NCBI GenBank assembly: GCA_016936505.1
Contig: JAFGXS010000016.1
Coordinates: forward strand, 1 to 52,206
From: Bacteroidales bacterium
GTDB lineage: Bacteria; Bacteroidota; Bacteroidia; Bacteroidales; F082
DNA: 52,206 nucleotides
Reading direction: 5' to 3'
The notes beneath the pieces were generated by a model, which worked only from the letters and a program-made list of their open reading frames with translations, ran no database searches and was not told the DNA's origin. The position numbers and the translations under genes are program-made. Positions 34,987-43,525 of this stretch are shown here, piece after piece (position 1 is the stretch's first letter; every line of letters starts with the position of its first letter).

Positions 34987-35883
34987 TTAAACAAAAAACA
35001 GCGCGACTCCAATTACACTTAAAAAAGCGCCGGCTACTTCAGCAGCAGTTACTTTTTGCTTATAAATTACTACAGAAGGTAGAATGATGAAAACAGGCAC
35101 CATGGCCATGATGGTGGATGCAATACCCGAGCTGATGTTTTGAACCGCCAGAAGTGAAAAGGATACACCCAGAAAGGGACCAAAAATGGATCCTACTACA
35201 ATTCCTTTCATGGCTGGTTTGTTACTGAAAGTTTTTGCAATATTTTTCCACCGGTTCAGAAAAGCAATGATGATGAAAAAACCGGCAATGGATACTATGA
35301 TTCTGATTTCAGTAGCAGCAAAAGCGTTGTAGGAACCCATACCAAATTTACTGAGAACAATTCCGCCACCCTGTCCCACAGCCCCCAGAAATCCGTAAAT
35401 CAGTCCCCGTAAGGGATAGCGGAGACGTGCTTTTTCATTTTTCTTGGGTTTATTCCAAACAGCAATGGCAATTCCGGAAAGCACCAGTGCCATTCCGGCA
35501 AAACCTTTTATGTTGATTGTTTCACCAAGAATGATCCAGCCCAGTAATGCCGCAATGGGTGGCGCCAGTGTCATGAGCAGCATGGCCATGCGTGAACCAA
35601 TGATGGGGTAGGAGGAAAACAGAAAATAATCACCAAGGATAAAACCTACAATTCCTGAAAGTCCAAGCCATATCCATGCATGGACAGAAGCGTCAACCGG
35701 AAATACATGATCACGGGTAAAAAATGTCATGGTACCGAGAAAAATCAAGCCAAATACCAAACGGATAAGGTTGACGGCAAAAGGGCTGGTACGTTTGGTG
35801 GCTCCCTCAAAAGCCAGGGCTGAAACTGTCCAGAAGATAGCGGTAAGCAGTGCCGCTGATTCACCTAAATGGACCTGACTCAT
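34987..35883 (-). CDS. EamA/DMT-family transporter
   Basis: A 298-residue inner-membrane protein with ten hydrophobic segments in two EamA repeats (1-145 and 155-298). It includes GESAALLTAIFWTVSALAFEG at the start and IASTIMAMVPVFIILPSVVIYKQ in the second half. DMT members export or import amino acids or metabolites; the substrate is unknown here. It follows ychF on the same strand by 15 nt, so it is probably the second gene of that transcript. Confidence 0.88.
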   Translation of the reverse strand: MSQVHLGESAALLTAIFWTVSALAFEGATKRTSPFAVNLIRLVFGLIFLGTMTFFTRDHVFPVDASVHAWIWLGLSGIVGFILGDYFLFSSYPIIGSRMAMLLMTLAPPIAALLGWIILGETINIKGFAGMALVLSGIAIAVWNKPKKNEKARLRYPLRGLIYGFLGAVGQGGGIVLSKFGMGSYNAFAATEIRIIVSIAGFFIIIAFLNRWKNIAKTFSNKPAMKGIVVGSIFGPFLGVSFSLLAVQNISSGIASTIMAMVPVFIILPSVVIYKQKVTAAEVAGAFLSVIGVALFFV

Positions 35884-35898
35884 CGTAGTAGAAATGGC

Positions 35899-36993
35899 TT
35901 AAACATTAAACCTGATGTGCATAATGTCGCCATCATCCACCACGTAATTTTTTCCTTCCACATGGAATTTTCCGGCTTCTTTTACAGCCTGTTCTGTTTT
36001 CAGTGCTACAAAGTCATCATATTTCATTACTTCAGCTCGGATAAAGCCCCGTTCCAGATCGCTGTGAATCACACCTGCTGCCTGTGGCGCTGTCATTCCC
36101 TTGTGGATGGTCCAGGCACGGTTTTCAGTCTTTCCAATAGTAAAGAAAGATTGCAGGTTCAATATGTCATAAGCGGCTCGTACCAATTTATTTACACCCG
36201 GTTCGGTGAGTCCGGCATCTTCAAGAAAAACAGCACGATCCTCTTCATCTTCAAGTTCTGTGATTTCGGCTTCGAGTTTCCCTGCAATGACGAGTATTTT
36301 TGCATCGGAACCTAAAGCAGTATTTACTTTTTCAACATATGAATTGCCATTAACAGCTGATTCATCATCCACATTGCAAACATAAATTACAGGTTTTGCA
36401 GTAAGCAACAAAAGATCCTGAATAATTTGGGCGTCTTCTTCTGAAACAGGAGCATTGCGGGCATTGCCAAAGTTTTCCAGATGCTCTTTGTAAACTGTCA
36501 GAACCTCAATTCCTTTCTTTGCATCTTTATTTCCGGTTTTAGACAGTTTTTCGAGCCTTTGTATTTTTCTTTCAACTAAGTCCAGATCGCGAACCTGGAG
36601 TTCAAAGTCTACAATTTCCAAATCACGCACGGGGTCAACAGAACCTTCAATGTGGGGCAGATTTTCATCATCGAAGCAACGCAGTACATGAATTAATGCA
36701 TCGGTTTGCTGAACGTCGGCCAAAAACTTATTTCCAACACCTTCTCCCTGGCTTGCTCCTTTCGCCAAACCGGGTAAATCAACAATTTCTACTGTGGCAG
36801 GAACCAGCTTGTCGGCCGGAAGCAACTGATCCAAAACATACAAACGGGGATCGGGAACATCTACAACTCCTTTATTGGATTTTGTAGCACTGAAAGCATA
36901 GTTTGAGCTCTCAGCTTTGGTGTTGGATATGCAATTGAAAATAGTGGTTTTACCTGTGTTGGTTAAGCCTATAATTCCGCAATTTAAAGCCAT
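35899..36993 (-). CDS. ychF: Ribosome-associated ATPase YchF (OLA1 family)
   Basis: 364 residues, full length. GLTNTGKTTIFN is the G1 loop, VDLPGLAKGASQGEGVGN is G3, and VCNVDD replaces the NKxD of true GTPases, consistent with the ATP preference known for YchF. The C-terminal TGS-type domain ends in GDIMHIRFNV. It binds ribosomes and tunes translation and stress responses. It is divergent from rpsA, with its own -7 element 36 nt upstream. Confidence 0.95.
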   Translation of the reverse strand: MALNCGIIGLTNTGKTTIFNCISNTKAESSNYAFSATKSNKGVVDVPDPRLYVLDQLLPADKLVPATVEIVDLPGLAKGASQGEGVGNKFLADVQQTDALIHVLRCFDDENLPHIEGSVDPVRDLEIVDFELQVRDLDLVERKIQRLEKLSKTGNKDAKKGIEVLTVYKEHLENFGNARNAPVSEEDAQIIQDLLLLTAKPVIYVCNVDDESAVNGNSYVEKVNTALGSDAKILVIAGKLEAEITELEDEEDRAVFLEDAGLTEPGVNKLVRAAYDILNLQSFFTIGKTENRAWTIHKGMTAPQAAGVIHSDLERGFIRAEVMKYDDFVALKTEQAVKEAGKFHVEGKNYVVDDGDIMHIRFNV

Positions 36994-37028
36994 TTATATG
37001 ATTGTTATTGTTGTTCAGATTAAGCGCG

Positions 37029-37036
37029 CAAAGATA
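37029..37036 (-). promoter_or_regulatory. -7 element of ychF
   Basis: TATCTTTG on the minus strand, an exact TAnnTTTG match, 36 nt before the ychF ATG. Confidence 0.5.
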
Positions 37037-37197
37037 AGGATTTCTTTATCATCAGACGATGTGTCGGGTATTTCTTTCGGATTCAGAATATTTTTCAAAA
37101 TCAATACTTGTTCTTTCCTATTTTGAGGGTTCTAAAATGAAGGGATTAAGTGCCGTAGAAAATTAATTTAAAGCTTCTTAATAAAGAAAATTATGTA

Positions 37198-37205
37198 TAT
37201 CTTTG
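37198..37205 (+). promoter_or_regulatory. -7 element of rpsA
   Basis: TATCTTTG, an exact TAnnTTTG match. The predicted transcript start is near 37211, 20 nt before the leader ORF. No clear -33 TTG. Confidence 0.55.
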
Positions 37206-37230
37206 CGGCCTTGTTTTGAAGAATCCGGAT

Positions 37231-37263
37231 ATGAACGCAAACTGTTGTTGTTCAAATTTTTAA
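37231..37263 (+). CDS. Putative leader peptide with Cys-Cys-Cys run
   Basis: ATG AAC GCA AAC TGT TGT TGT TCA AAT TTT TAA encodes MNANCCCSNF. It starts about 20 nt after the predicted rpsA transcript start and ends 77 nt before the rpsA ATG. Three identical cysteine codons in a row are what a cysteine-sensing attenuator peptide would look like. The function is inferred; a chance ORF cannot be excluded. Confidence 0.4.
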   Translation: MNANCCCSNF

Positions 37264-37340
37264 AACAAAAAGAAAATATTGTTTAACCCGTTTTAATGTA
37301 CAAGTACCGGGTGGTTACGTTGAAACACAAGTTTGATTTA

Positions 37341-39233
37341 ATGTCAGAAAACGAAAAAAACATCCAGGAAACTCCTGAAGTTGAGGATGTAAAGCAAGAA
37401 ACCACTGCCGAAAACCCCACTCCTGAAGTAGTTGAAGCTCCAAAAGCCGCACCGGCTTCTGAAGACTTTGACTGGGATTCATTAAGCAAAAAACAGGACA
37501 ACTATTCAGATGCTGAGCGTTCAAAACTGGAAGCTCTGTACGAAAAAACAATGAGCTCAATCGTTGAACACGAAGTGATTGAAGGATCTGTTGTAGCTGT
37601 AAACAGCCGCGAAGTTGTTGTAAACATTGGTTACAAATCCGATGGGGTTATTCCTGCCAATGAATTCCGTTACAATCCTAATCTGAAAGTAGGGGATAAG
37701 GTTGAAATTTATGTTGACAACCAGGAAGATGCTTCCGGTCAGATGATTCTGTCACATAAAAAAGCCCGTATCCTGAAATCATGGGATCGCATCAATGAAG
37801 CATACGAAAAAGATGAAATCATTAACGGTTACGTTAAGAGCCGTACAAAAGGTGGTTTGATTGTTGACGTATTCGGAATTGAAGCCTTTTTACCCGGTTC
37901 ACAAATTGATGTGAAACCTATCCGCGATTACGATGTATTTGTGGATAAAACCATGGAATTTAAAGTGGTTAAAATTAACCATGAATATAAAAACGTTGTT
38001 GTTTCCCATAAAGCTTTGATTGAAGATGAACTGGAAGCCCAGAAAGTTGAAATTATTGCTAAACTGGAAAAGGGACAGGTTCTTGAAGGAACCGTTAAAA
38101 ACATTACTTCTTACGGTGTGTTCATCGATTTGGGTGGTGTTGATGGTTTGATTCATATTACTGATCTTTCATGGGGACGTATCAACCATCCTGAAGAAGT
38201 TGTTGAACTCGATCAGAAACTGAAAGTAGTTATTCTTGATTTTGATGAAAACAAAAAACGTATTGCTTTGGGTCTGAAACAGCTTACATCTCATCCTTGG
38301 GATGCACTGGATCAGGAATTGAAAGTAGGCGATACTGTAAAAGGTAAAGTAGTTGTTATTGCTGATTACGGTGCCTTTATTGAAATTTCTCCAGGGGTTG
38401 AAGGTTTGATCCACGTTTCAGAAATGTCATGGTCGCAACATTTGCGTACTGCTCAGGACTTCCTGAAAGTTGGTGATGAAGTTGAAGCTGTTATTTTAAC
38501 ACTTGACCGCGATGAAAGAAAAATGTCATTGGGTATGAAACAACTCATTCCTGATCCATGGAAAGATATCCGCGATCGTTACCCTGCAGGTTCAAAACAT
38601 ACTGCTGTAGTTCGCAACTTTACCAACTTCGGTATTTTTGTTGAAATTGAAGAAGGTGTAGATGGTTTGATTCATATCAGCGACCTGTCTTGGTCAAAGA
38701 AAATCAAACATCCTGCTGAATTCACAAAAATCGGTGAAGAAATTGAAGTAGTTGTTTTGGATGTTGATGAAGAAAACCGTCGTTTGAGCTTAGGTCATAA
38801 ACAGTTAGAAGAAAATCCATGGGATGTATTTGAAACTGTATTTACACTGGACTCAGTTCACGAAGGTACCGTAATCAATGTTATGGACAAAGGGGCTTTG
38901 ATTGCATTGCCTTATGGTGTTGAAGGTTTTGTTCCTAATCGTCATATGAAAAAAGAAGACGGCTCAAACCTGAAAGCTGAAGATAAAATGGATTTCAAAG
39001 TGATTGAGTTCTCTAAAGAAAACAAAAAGATTGTTCTTTCACACGTTGAAACTTATCAGGAAGCTGTAGAGGTTAAGAAAGAAGCTAAAGCTGAAACTGC
39101 TACCAAAACAGCCAAACGTGCTGTGAAAAAACTGAACGATAACCTGGAAAAAACCACGCTGGGTGATCTGGATGTTTTGGCAAATCTTAAATCTGATTTG
39201 GAAAAGAAAGAGAAAGAAGAAAAGAAAAAATAA
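37341..39233 (+). CDS. rpsA: 30S ribosomal protein S1
   Basis: A 630-residue RNA-binding ribosomal protein that helps mRNA dock on the 30S subunit. This matters where Shine-Dalgarno sequences are rare, as here. An acidic N-terminus is followed by six S1 domains, visible as repeats such as VGDKVEIYVDNQEDASGQMILSHKKA, GVFIDLGGVDGLIHITDLSWGRI, GAFIEISPGVEGLIHVSEMSW and FGIFVEIEEGVDGLIHISDLSW. The C-terminus is a Lys/Glu tail. The start was set at ATG 37341 (MSENEKN); the upstream ATG at 37296 adds 15 basic residues unlike the family. A terminator follows directly. Leader features suggest extra control. Confidence 0.95.
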   Translation: MSENEKNIQETPEVEDVKQETTAENPTPEVVEAPKAAPASEDFDWDSLSKKQDNYSDAERSKLEALYEKTMSSIVEHEVIEGSVVAVNSREVVVNIGYKSDGVIPANEFRYNPNLKVGDKVEIYVDNQEDASGQMILSHKKARILKSWDRINEAYEKDEIINGYVKSRTKGGLIVDVFGIEAFLPGSQIDVKPIRDYDVFVDKTMEFKVVKINHEYKNVVVSHKALIEDELEAQKVEIIAKLEKGQVLEGTVKNITSYGVFIDLGGVDGLIHITDLSWGRINHPEEVVELDQKLKVVILDFDENKKRIALGLKQLTSHPWDALDQELKVGDTVKGKVVVIADYGAFIEISPGVEGLIHVSEMSWSQHLRTAQDFLKVGDEVEAVILTLDRDERKMSLGMKQLIPDPWKDIRDRYPAGSKHTAVVRNFTNFGIFVEIEEGVDGLIHISDLSWSKKIKHPAEFTKIGEEIEVVVLDVDEENRRLSLGHKQLEENPWDVFETVFTLDSVHEGTVINVMDKGALIALPYGVEGFVPNRHMKKEDGSNLKAEDKMDFKVIEFSKENKKIVLSHVETYQEAVEVKKEAKAETATKTAKRAVKKLNDNLEKTTLGDLDVLANLKSDLEKKEKEEKKK

Positions 39234-39251
39234 TTCTTTCTTAATATCCTT

Positions 39252-39285
39252 AAAAAAACCCTTCCAGATTTGGAAGGGTTTTTTT
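39252..39285 (+). terminator. Terminator of rpsA
   Basis: Stem AAACCCTTCCA (39256-39266) with TGGAAGGGTTT (39271-39281), loop GATT, A-run before and T-run after. It lies 18 nt upstream of the RNase Z start. Confidence 0.9.
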
Positions 39286-39302
39286 ATTTTTACCGTAAGC
39301 AT

Positions 39303-40214
39303 ATGGGAATTTTTAAAGTAAGCATATTAGGAAACGGTGCAGCAGTGCCAACATCGAGGCAACACCCGAGCAGTCAGCTTTTGCAGCATAACAGCAAAAG
39401 GTTTATGATTGACTGTGGTGAAGGTACTCAAATGCAAATGCAGAGGTACAAATTTTCGTATAGAAAGCTTTCTCACGTTTTTATCAGCCATTTACATGGC
39501 GATCACTATCTGGGATTGATGGGTATGATATCGACGTTTAATTTGTTTAACCGTAAAGATCCATTGTATGTTTTTGGCCCCGAGGCCTTAAAGGATGTTC
39601 TTGATTTGCATCTAAAAGTTTCGGATGTTCACCTGAATTATGATCTTATTTTTTATCCTTTGCTTAAAAAAGAAGTTATTTATGAAGATGAAAAACTGAC
39701 TGTTTCATGCTTTCCTTTGAAACACAGAATTCCTACCTGGGGTTTTCTTTTTAAAGAAAAGGAGAATAGCGAACGCAATCTTAACAAAGAGTTTATAGAA
39801 AAATTCAGGCCTGGTATAGAACAAATTCATAAAATTAAGTATGGGGCTGATTTTCAGGCACAGGAGGGAGCAATCTTAAAGAACGAAGACATTACTTATT
39901 TCCCGAAATCATTAAGTTATGCTTATTGTTGTGATACGCTTTATGATGAAGAACTTATTCCTGAGATAAGAGGTGTTGATTTACTTTACCATGAAGCTAC
40001 CTTTGGGAATAAGAATGAGGCTATAGCTGGTAATAAGTTTCATTCTACAGCTGCACAAGCTGCTACACTTGCTGCAAAAGCAGGAGCCGGTAAATTACTT
40101 TTGGGGCATTTTTCCGCAAGATATATTGACCGCGAGGAATTGCTTGATGAAGCACGTTATGTATTTCCCAACAGTGAGCTTAGTAAAGAAGGCGAAACTT
40201 ATACTATTGTTTAG
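39303..40214 (+). CDS. rnz: Ribonuclease Z
   Basis: A 303-residue metallo-beta-lactamase-fold nuclease that trims the 3' ends of tRNA precursors. Important here because the two tRNA genes in this window lack encoded CCA. The zinc motif SHLHGDH gives H63, H65, D67 and H68. Further metal ligands follow in FPLKHRIPTWGF, YCCDTLYD and LLGHFSARY. The start is ATG 39303 (MGIFKVSILGNGAA), because an upstream ATG at 39270 lies within the rpsA terminator. Its stop overlaps the convergent SRPBCC gene by 11 nt. Confidence 0.95.
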   Translation: MGIFKVSILGNGAAVPTSRQHPSSQLLQHNSKRFMIDCGEGTQMQMQRYKFSYRKLSHVFISHLHGDHYLGLMGMISTFNLFNRKDPLYVFGPEALKDVLDLHLKVSDVHLNYDLIFYPLLKKEVIYEDEKLTVSCFPLKHRIPTWGFLFKEKENSERNLNKEFIEKFRPGIEQIHKIKYGADFQAQEGAILKNEDITYFPKSLSYAYCCDTLYDEELIPEIRGVDLLYHEATFGNKNEAIAGNKFHSTAAQAATLAAKAGAGKLLLGHFSARYIDREELLDEARYVFPNSELSKEGETYTIV

Positions 40215-40758
40215 TTTCTTTGTCTTCTGAATTGTCCTTTATTGCACTTGTTTCAAGTTTATTCAGCCCTGACATCAGAATAGGTTGAAGCGAGTTACTC
40301 ATGATCAACCCAAGCCATTTGCCAAAGGGGTAGCCCAGATTAAGTACTGTAAAGTCCCAGTTTACCGTTGTTTTTGTAGAATCTCCCGATAAGGTCCATT
40401 TTTCTGTAGCACCATGATGGTTTGGAAACCACAGTTCAATTTCTGCGAAATCAGGTTTCTTTACTTTGGTAACAGATAAAATTCTTGTAACCGTGTCGCC
40501 CTTGAGCCAGTAATATTTTGCCCCGACACCCTCAGTGTTCGCTGACAAGGAATCTCTGTGCTCTTTTGTTTTATTAAAAGGGGTCCAGTTTATCCTTTTC
40601 TGTAAGTTTTCTATTTGTTCAAAGACCACAGGTTTGGGCAGATCTATTACTTTGCTTGCCTTGATTTCAACTTGAGAAGGTAGAAAAACAGGAATAATTA
40701 AGAATAATGCCAGCAATATTCCCATGAGCACAAGTGTAAGTTTTAATGCTTTTCCCAT
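40204..40758 (-). CDS. SRPBCC-fold (START-like) protein with N-terminal membrane anchor
   Basis: 184 residues: a membrane helix at 7-27, then a polyketide-cyclase-like SRPBCC domain (VEIKASKVIDLPKPVVFEQIENLQKRINWTPFNK, EIELWFPNHHGATEKWTLSG, VNWDFTVLNLGYPFGKW). It probably binds a hydrophobic ligand outside the cytoplasmic face. It is 3 nt downstream of the patB-like gene on the same strand, so cotranscribed. The ligand is unknown. Confidence 0.7.
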   Translation of the reverse strand: MGKALKLTLVLMGILLALFLIIPVFLPSQVEIKASKVIDLPKPVVFEQIENLQKRINWTPFNKTKEHRDSLSANTEGVGAKYYWLKGDTVTRILSVTKVKKPDFAEIELWFPNHHGATEKWTLSGDSTKTTVNWDFTVLNLGYPFGKWLGLIMSNSLQPILMSGLNKLETSAIKDNSEDKETKQ

Positions 40759-40761
40759 GTT

Positions 40762-41934
40762 TTATAGTTTAAATGCTGAAGATATTTTTTCAAGAGCGTC
40801 CAATATAGTTTTCTTGTTGGTGGCTAGATTCATACGCTGAAAGCTGGATCCACCTTGTCCGAATGTAGGTCCGTGACTAAGGCCAACACCGGCTTCATGA
40901 ATAAGCTTATGTTTAATCTCTTTGTTGGAAAGGCCGGTTTCTGCGAAGTCTATCCAGGCGAGATAAGTGGCTTCTGGTTTAACAAGCGATAATTGGGGAA
41001 TTTCGTTTGTAATAAAGTTTTCAACAAGCTCAAAATTACCTTCAATATATTCCATCAAAGCATCTACCCATGGAGCCCCTTTTTGATATCCTGCTGTAGC
41101 AGCAACATATCCGAATAAATTGCCTCTTGTGATGTGAAGCTTATTCATATAATCAGTAAATGTTTTTCTTAGCTTTTCATTGGGAATGATGACTGATGAA
41201 CTGCTAAGTCCTGCAATATTGAATGTTTTGGTAGGAGCAATACAGGTAATGGTTATGTCTGAAATTTCTTTTGAAACCCTTGCTGTAGTGATGTGCTCAT
41301 ATCCCGGAAGGATTAAATCGTTGTGGATTTCATCCGACAGAATAATGACATTATTTTTGAGACAGATTTCTCCCATTTTTTCTAACTCATCTTTTGTGAA
41401 GCAACGCCCAACCGGATTATGCGGACTTGAAAGAATAAGCATTTTTGCCTTTTTTGCCTTTTTTTCAAGGTCATCAAAATCAATAGAATATGAACCATTC
41501 TCATATTTTAACTGATTTTCCAGTAGTGTTCTGTTGTTATCTTTTACAGCACTGAAAAATGGAAAATATACCGGTGGCTGAACTATAATTCCGTCACCTT
41601 CCTGAGTGTAGGCCTGAATTGCAAAATTAACTGCAGGAACAATCCCAGGAGAAAAGGCAACCCAATCTTTCTCAATTTCCCATTGATGGCGTGTCTTTTG
41701 CCAGTTAACAATTGATTCCAGATAATCTTCGGTTACTTTTGTGTAACCGTAAATGGGATGTTGTGCTCTTTGTTGAATAGCATCAGTAATACATTTTGGT
41801 GTGGAAAAATCCATATCTGCAACCCACATAGGGATTACATCTTCTGACCCAAAGTATTCTTTTCTGAAGTCATATTTTATTGTATCTGTTCCTTCACGGG
41901 AAACAATTATGTCGAAATTAAATTCCTTTGTCAT
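40762..41934 (-). CDS. PatB/MalY-type pyridoxal-phosphate C-S lyase or aminotransferase
   Basis: A 390-residue fold-type I PLP enzyme. ISWDIIVSREGT-like start, MWVADMDFSTP, SSPHNPVGRCF and ILSDEIHNDL are present, and CIAPTKTFNIAGL carries the PLP lysine. The MWVADMDF and SDEIH blocks mark the MalY/PatB (cystathionine beta-lyase) group rather than aspartate aminotransferases, so cleavage of cystathionine or cysteine conjugates is likely. It sits between a GT2 gene (12 nt upstream) and the SRPBCC gene. Confidence is high for family, moderate for reaction. Confidence 0.85.
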   Translation of the reverse strand: MTKEFNFDIIVSREGTDTIKYDFRKEYFGSEDVIPMWVADMDFSTPKCITDAIQQRAQHPIYGYTKVTEDYLESIVNWQKTRHQWEIEKDWVAFSPGIVPAVNFAIQAYTQEGDGIIVQPPVYFPFFSAVKDNNRTLLENQLKYENGSYSIDFDDLEKKAKKAKMLILSSPHNPVGRCFTKDELEKMGEICLKNNVIILSDEIHNDLILPGYEHITTARVSKEISDITITCIAPTKTFNIAGLSSSSVIIPNEKLRKTFTDYMNKLHITRGNLFGYVAATAGYQKGAPWVDALMEYIEGNFELVENFITNEIPQLSLVKPEATYLAWIDFAETGLSNKEIKHKLIHEAGVGLSHGPTFGQGGSSFQRMNLATNKKTILDALEKISSAFKL

Positions 41935-41946
41935 GCAGTTAAATAT

Positions 41947-42855
41947 TTAAAGTGAAATTCTTCCTGTAATTAATAAGTGGAATAATTTCAGTCTGTTAAG
42001 AAAGATATCTCCGGCTTTCAGTTTTGGTGATTCCGGCAACGGACCATCAAAAGGAGTTCCTCTTTTAAGTATATGTTTTGTAAAGGTTCTGGAAGTAATA
42101 CCATACTTCTGCAAAAAACGGTCTCTGCCTTTGTTCTTTTTGATTCTCTTGGTTGATTTGGAGCCAAAGTGATATACCCGGCTTTGACCCAATCCTTTAA
42201 AATAACGAACTCCGGCCTGCCAGAACTTCATTGATAAGTCAGGGTCCGAATACATCCCCGGTGTAAATTCGGCACTCATTCCCCCAACCAAATCCCACAT
42301 AGCAAGGGGCATGAGAACAGGAGGCCAGGTACTGCCATTCCAGTCTTCTTTTTCAAGTTCTTTATAATGTTGTAGAAGCTCTTCTTCTCTGAAATTCTCA
42401 GGATTGTCGCCAAAATCTTTAACTATAATACAGGGACTTCCAATATTTGTTGGTTCGATCATCGTTGATGAAATCATAAAGGAATGGTGTCCGATTTCAT
42501 CGGCTTCTTTTTTCAGTAGCTCATCCCAACCCGGCAGAACATACATATCATCGTTAAGGTAAAGGATGTAATCCGTATCAACCAGTGAGCGACAGGCATT
42601 CAAACCATAACAAATTCCCAGGTTTGAAGGTGCATAAACATAATCGATGTCTTTTTGCTCCTTAATCCATTCCAAACTTCCGTCTTTTCCTTCATTGATT
42701 AGTACTATAATCTGATGTTTCAGGCCTGAGTTCTTCCTTATGCTGTTGATACACAGCTTTAAATAGGATAAGTTATTCCATGAAGGTAGCAAAATAGAAA
42801 AAACACTATCCGCCGATTGAGACTGTTTGACTTTTTGGATGCTGTCAGGATTCAT
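41947..42855 (-). CDS. GT2-family glycosyltransferase
   Basis: A 302-residue inverting glycosyltransferase. FSILLPSWNNLSYLKLCINSI is the N-terminal strand-loop, and LYLNDDMYVLPGWDELL carries the DxD-like NDD metal site. MWDLVGGMSAEFTPGMYSDPDLSMKFWQAG is typical of the galactosyltransferase-like C-terminal part. It could build surface glycan. It is first in a minus-strand set with the PatB-like and SRPBCC genes and has a -7 element just upstream. Confidence 0.85.
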   Translation of the reverse strand: MNPDSIQKVKQSQSADSVFSILLPSWNNLSYLKLCINSIRKNSGLKHQIIVLINEGKDGSLEWIKEQKDIDYVYAPSNLGICYGLNACRSLVDTDYILYLNDDMYVLPGWDELLKKEADEIGHHSFMISSTMIEPTNIGSPCIIVKDFGDNPENFREEELLQHYKELEKEDWNGSTWPPVLMPLAMWDLVGGMSAEFTPGMYSDPDLSMKFWQAGVRYFKGLGQSRVYHFGSKSTKRIKKNKGRDRFLQKYGITSRTFTKHILKRGTPFDGPLPESPKLKAGDIFLNRLKLFHLLITGRISL

Positions 42856-42875
42856 ACTTAATTTTGTTTGCGAGC

Positions 42876-42883
42876 CAAATGTA
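42876..42883 (-). promoter_or_regulatory. -7 element of the GT2-patB transcript
   Basis: TACATTTG on the minus strand, an exact TAnnTTTG match, 21 nt before the ATG at 42855. Confidence 0.45.
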
Positions 42884-42950
42884 CGAAAGAAATAAGAATT
42901 GTTAAAAGCTAGATTTATGCTAAAATAGGGACATCTATTTTGTTTTTATA

Positions 42951-42981
42951 TTGAAGTTCTCTGAATATTTTCTCAAATTTG
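42951..42981 (+). promoter_or_regulatory. Promoter of the thioesterase gene
   Basis: TTG (42951-42953), a 20-bp spacer and CAAATTTG (42974-42981, one mismatch to the consensus) lie 14 nt before the ATG at 42996. Confidence 0.45.
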
Positions 42982-42995
42982 CATATCAAAACTGA

Positions 42996-43460
42996 ATGAA
43001 CCGAAAAATTAAAAAAATGGATGAAGAAAACCTGAAGTCTCCAAGAAATATGGATGAGTTAAAAAAAGTGATTGCCGAGGTTATGCCCGTGAATAAATTG
43101 TTGGGTGTGGAAATCAATGAACTGAAAGAAGGTTATACAAAAGTTTGTGTGCCTTTTCAGGAAAACTTTGTGGGTGATTTCAGAAGGAAATTATGGCATG
43201 GAGGAATTCTTGCCAGTATTGCGGATACAACAGGTGGTTTGGTTGCATTGAGCCTGGCACGAAAACAGGACCAGGTAAATACGGTTGATATGCGCATCGA
43301 TTATTTGTATGGAGCCAAGGAAGGGGAAGCTATTTATGGAGAAGGAACGTTGGTGAAATCCGGTAAGCGAATTATTCTGGCCGATGTGAAACTATTTCAG
43401 AAACATCAGGAAGAACCTGTTGTTGTAGCCCGGTGTGCTTATAGCATTTTGAGGAAGTGA
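42996..43460 (+). CDS. PaaI-type hotdog thioesterase
   Basis: A 154-residue hotdog-fold acyl-CoA thioesterase likely to release CoA from aromatic or other acyl thioesters. The core VNKLLGVEINELKEGYTKV, RRKLWHGGILASIADTTGG and VDMRIDYLYGAKEGEAI is typical, including the HGG motif. The gene is solitary. An in-frame ATG at 43017 (MDEENL) is an equally good start and would leave a longer leader. A bidirectional terminator follows, shared with dnaN. Confidence 0.85.
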   Translation: MNRKIKKMDEENLKSPRNMDELKKVIAEVMPVNKLLGVEINELKEGYTKVCVPFQENFVGDFRRKLWHGGILASIADTTGGLVALSLARKQDQVNTVDMRIDYLYGAKEGEAIYGEGTLVKSGKRIILADVKLFQKHQEEPVVVARCAYSILRK

Positions 43461-43473
43461 AATTCTTTGATAT

Positions 43474-43507
43474 AAAAAAAGGAAGCCATTTGGCTTCCTT
43501 TTTTTTT
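43474..43507. terminator. Bidirectional terminator between thioesterase gene and dnaN
   Basis: 13-bp perfect stem (43475-43487 with 43492-43504), loop ATTT, A-run on one side and T-run on the other. It serves both converging genes. Confidence 0.9.
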
Positions 43508-43525
43508 GTGATTATTTTTTTTGAA

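Larger units (their letters stand above)
36994..37340. other. Divergent ychF-rpsA regulatory region
   Basis: 347 nt without a long gene. It holds two exact -7 elements facing opposite ways (37029-37036 minus, 37198-37205 plus), a 10-codon leader ORF (37231-37263), and a weak A/T hairpin after it (37259-37287). The rpsA leader is about 130 nt, much longer than the other leaders predicted here. Confidence 0.6.
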
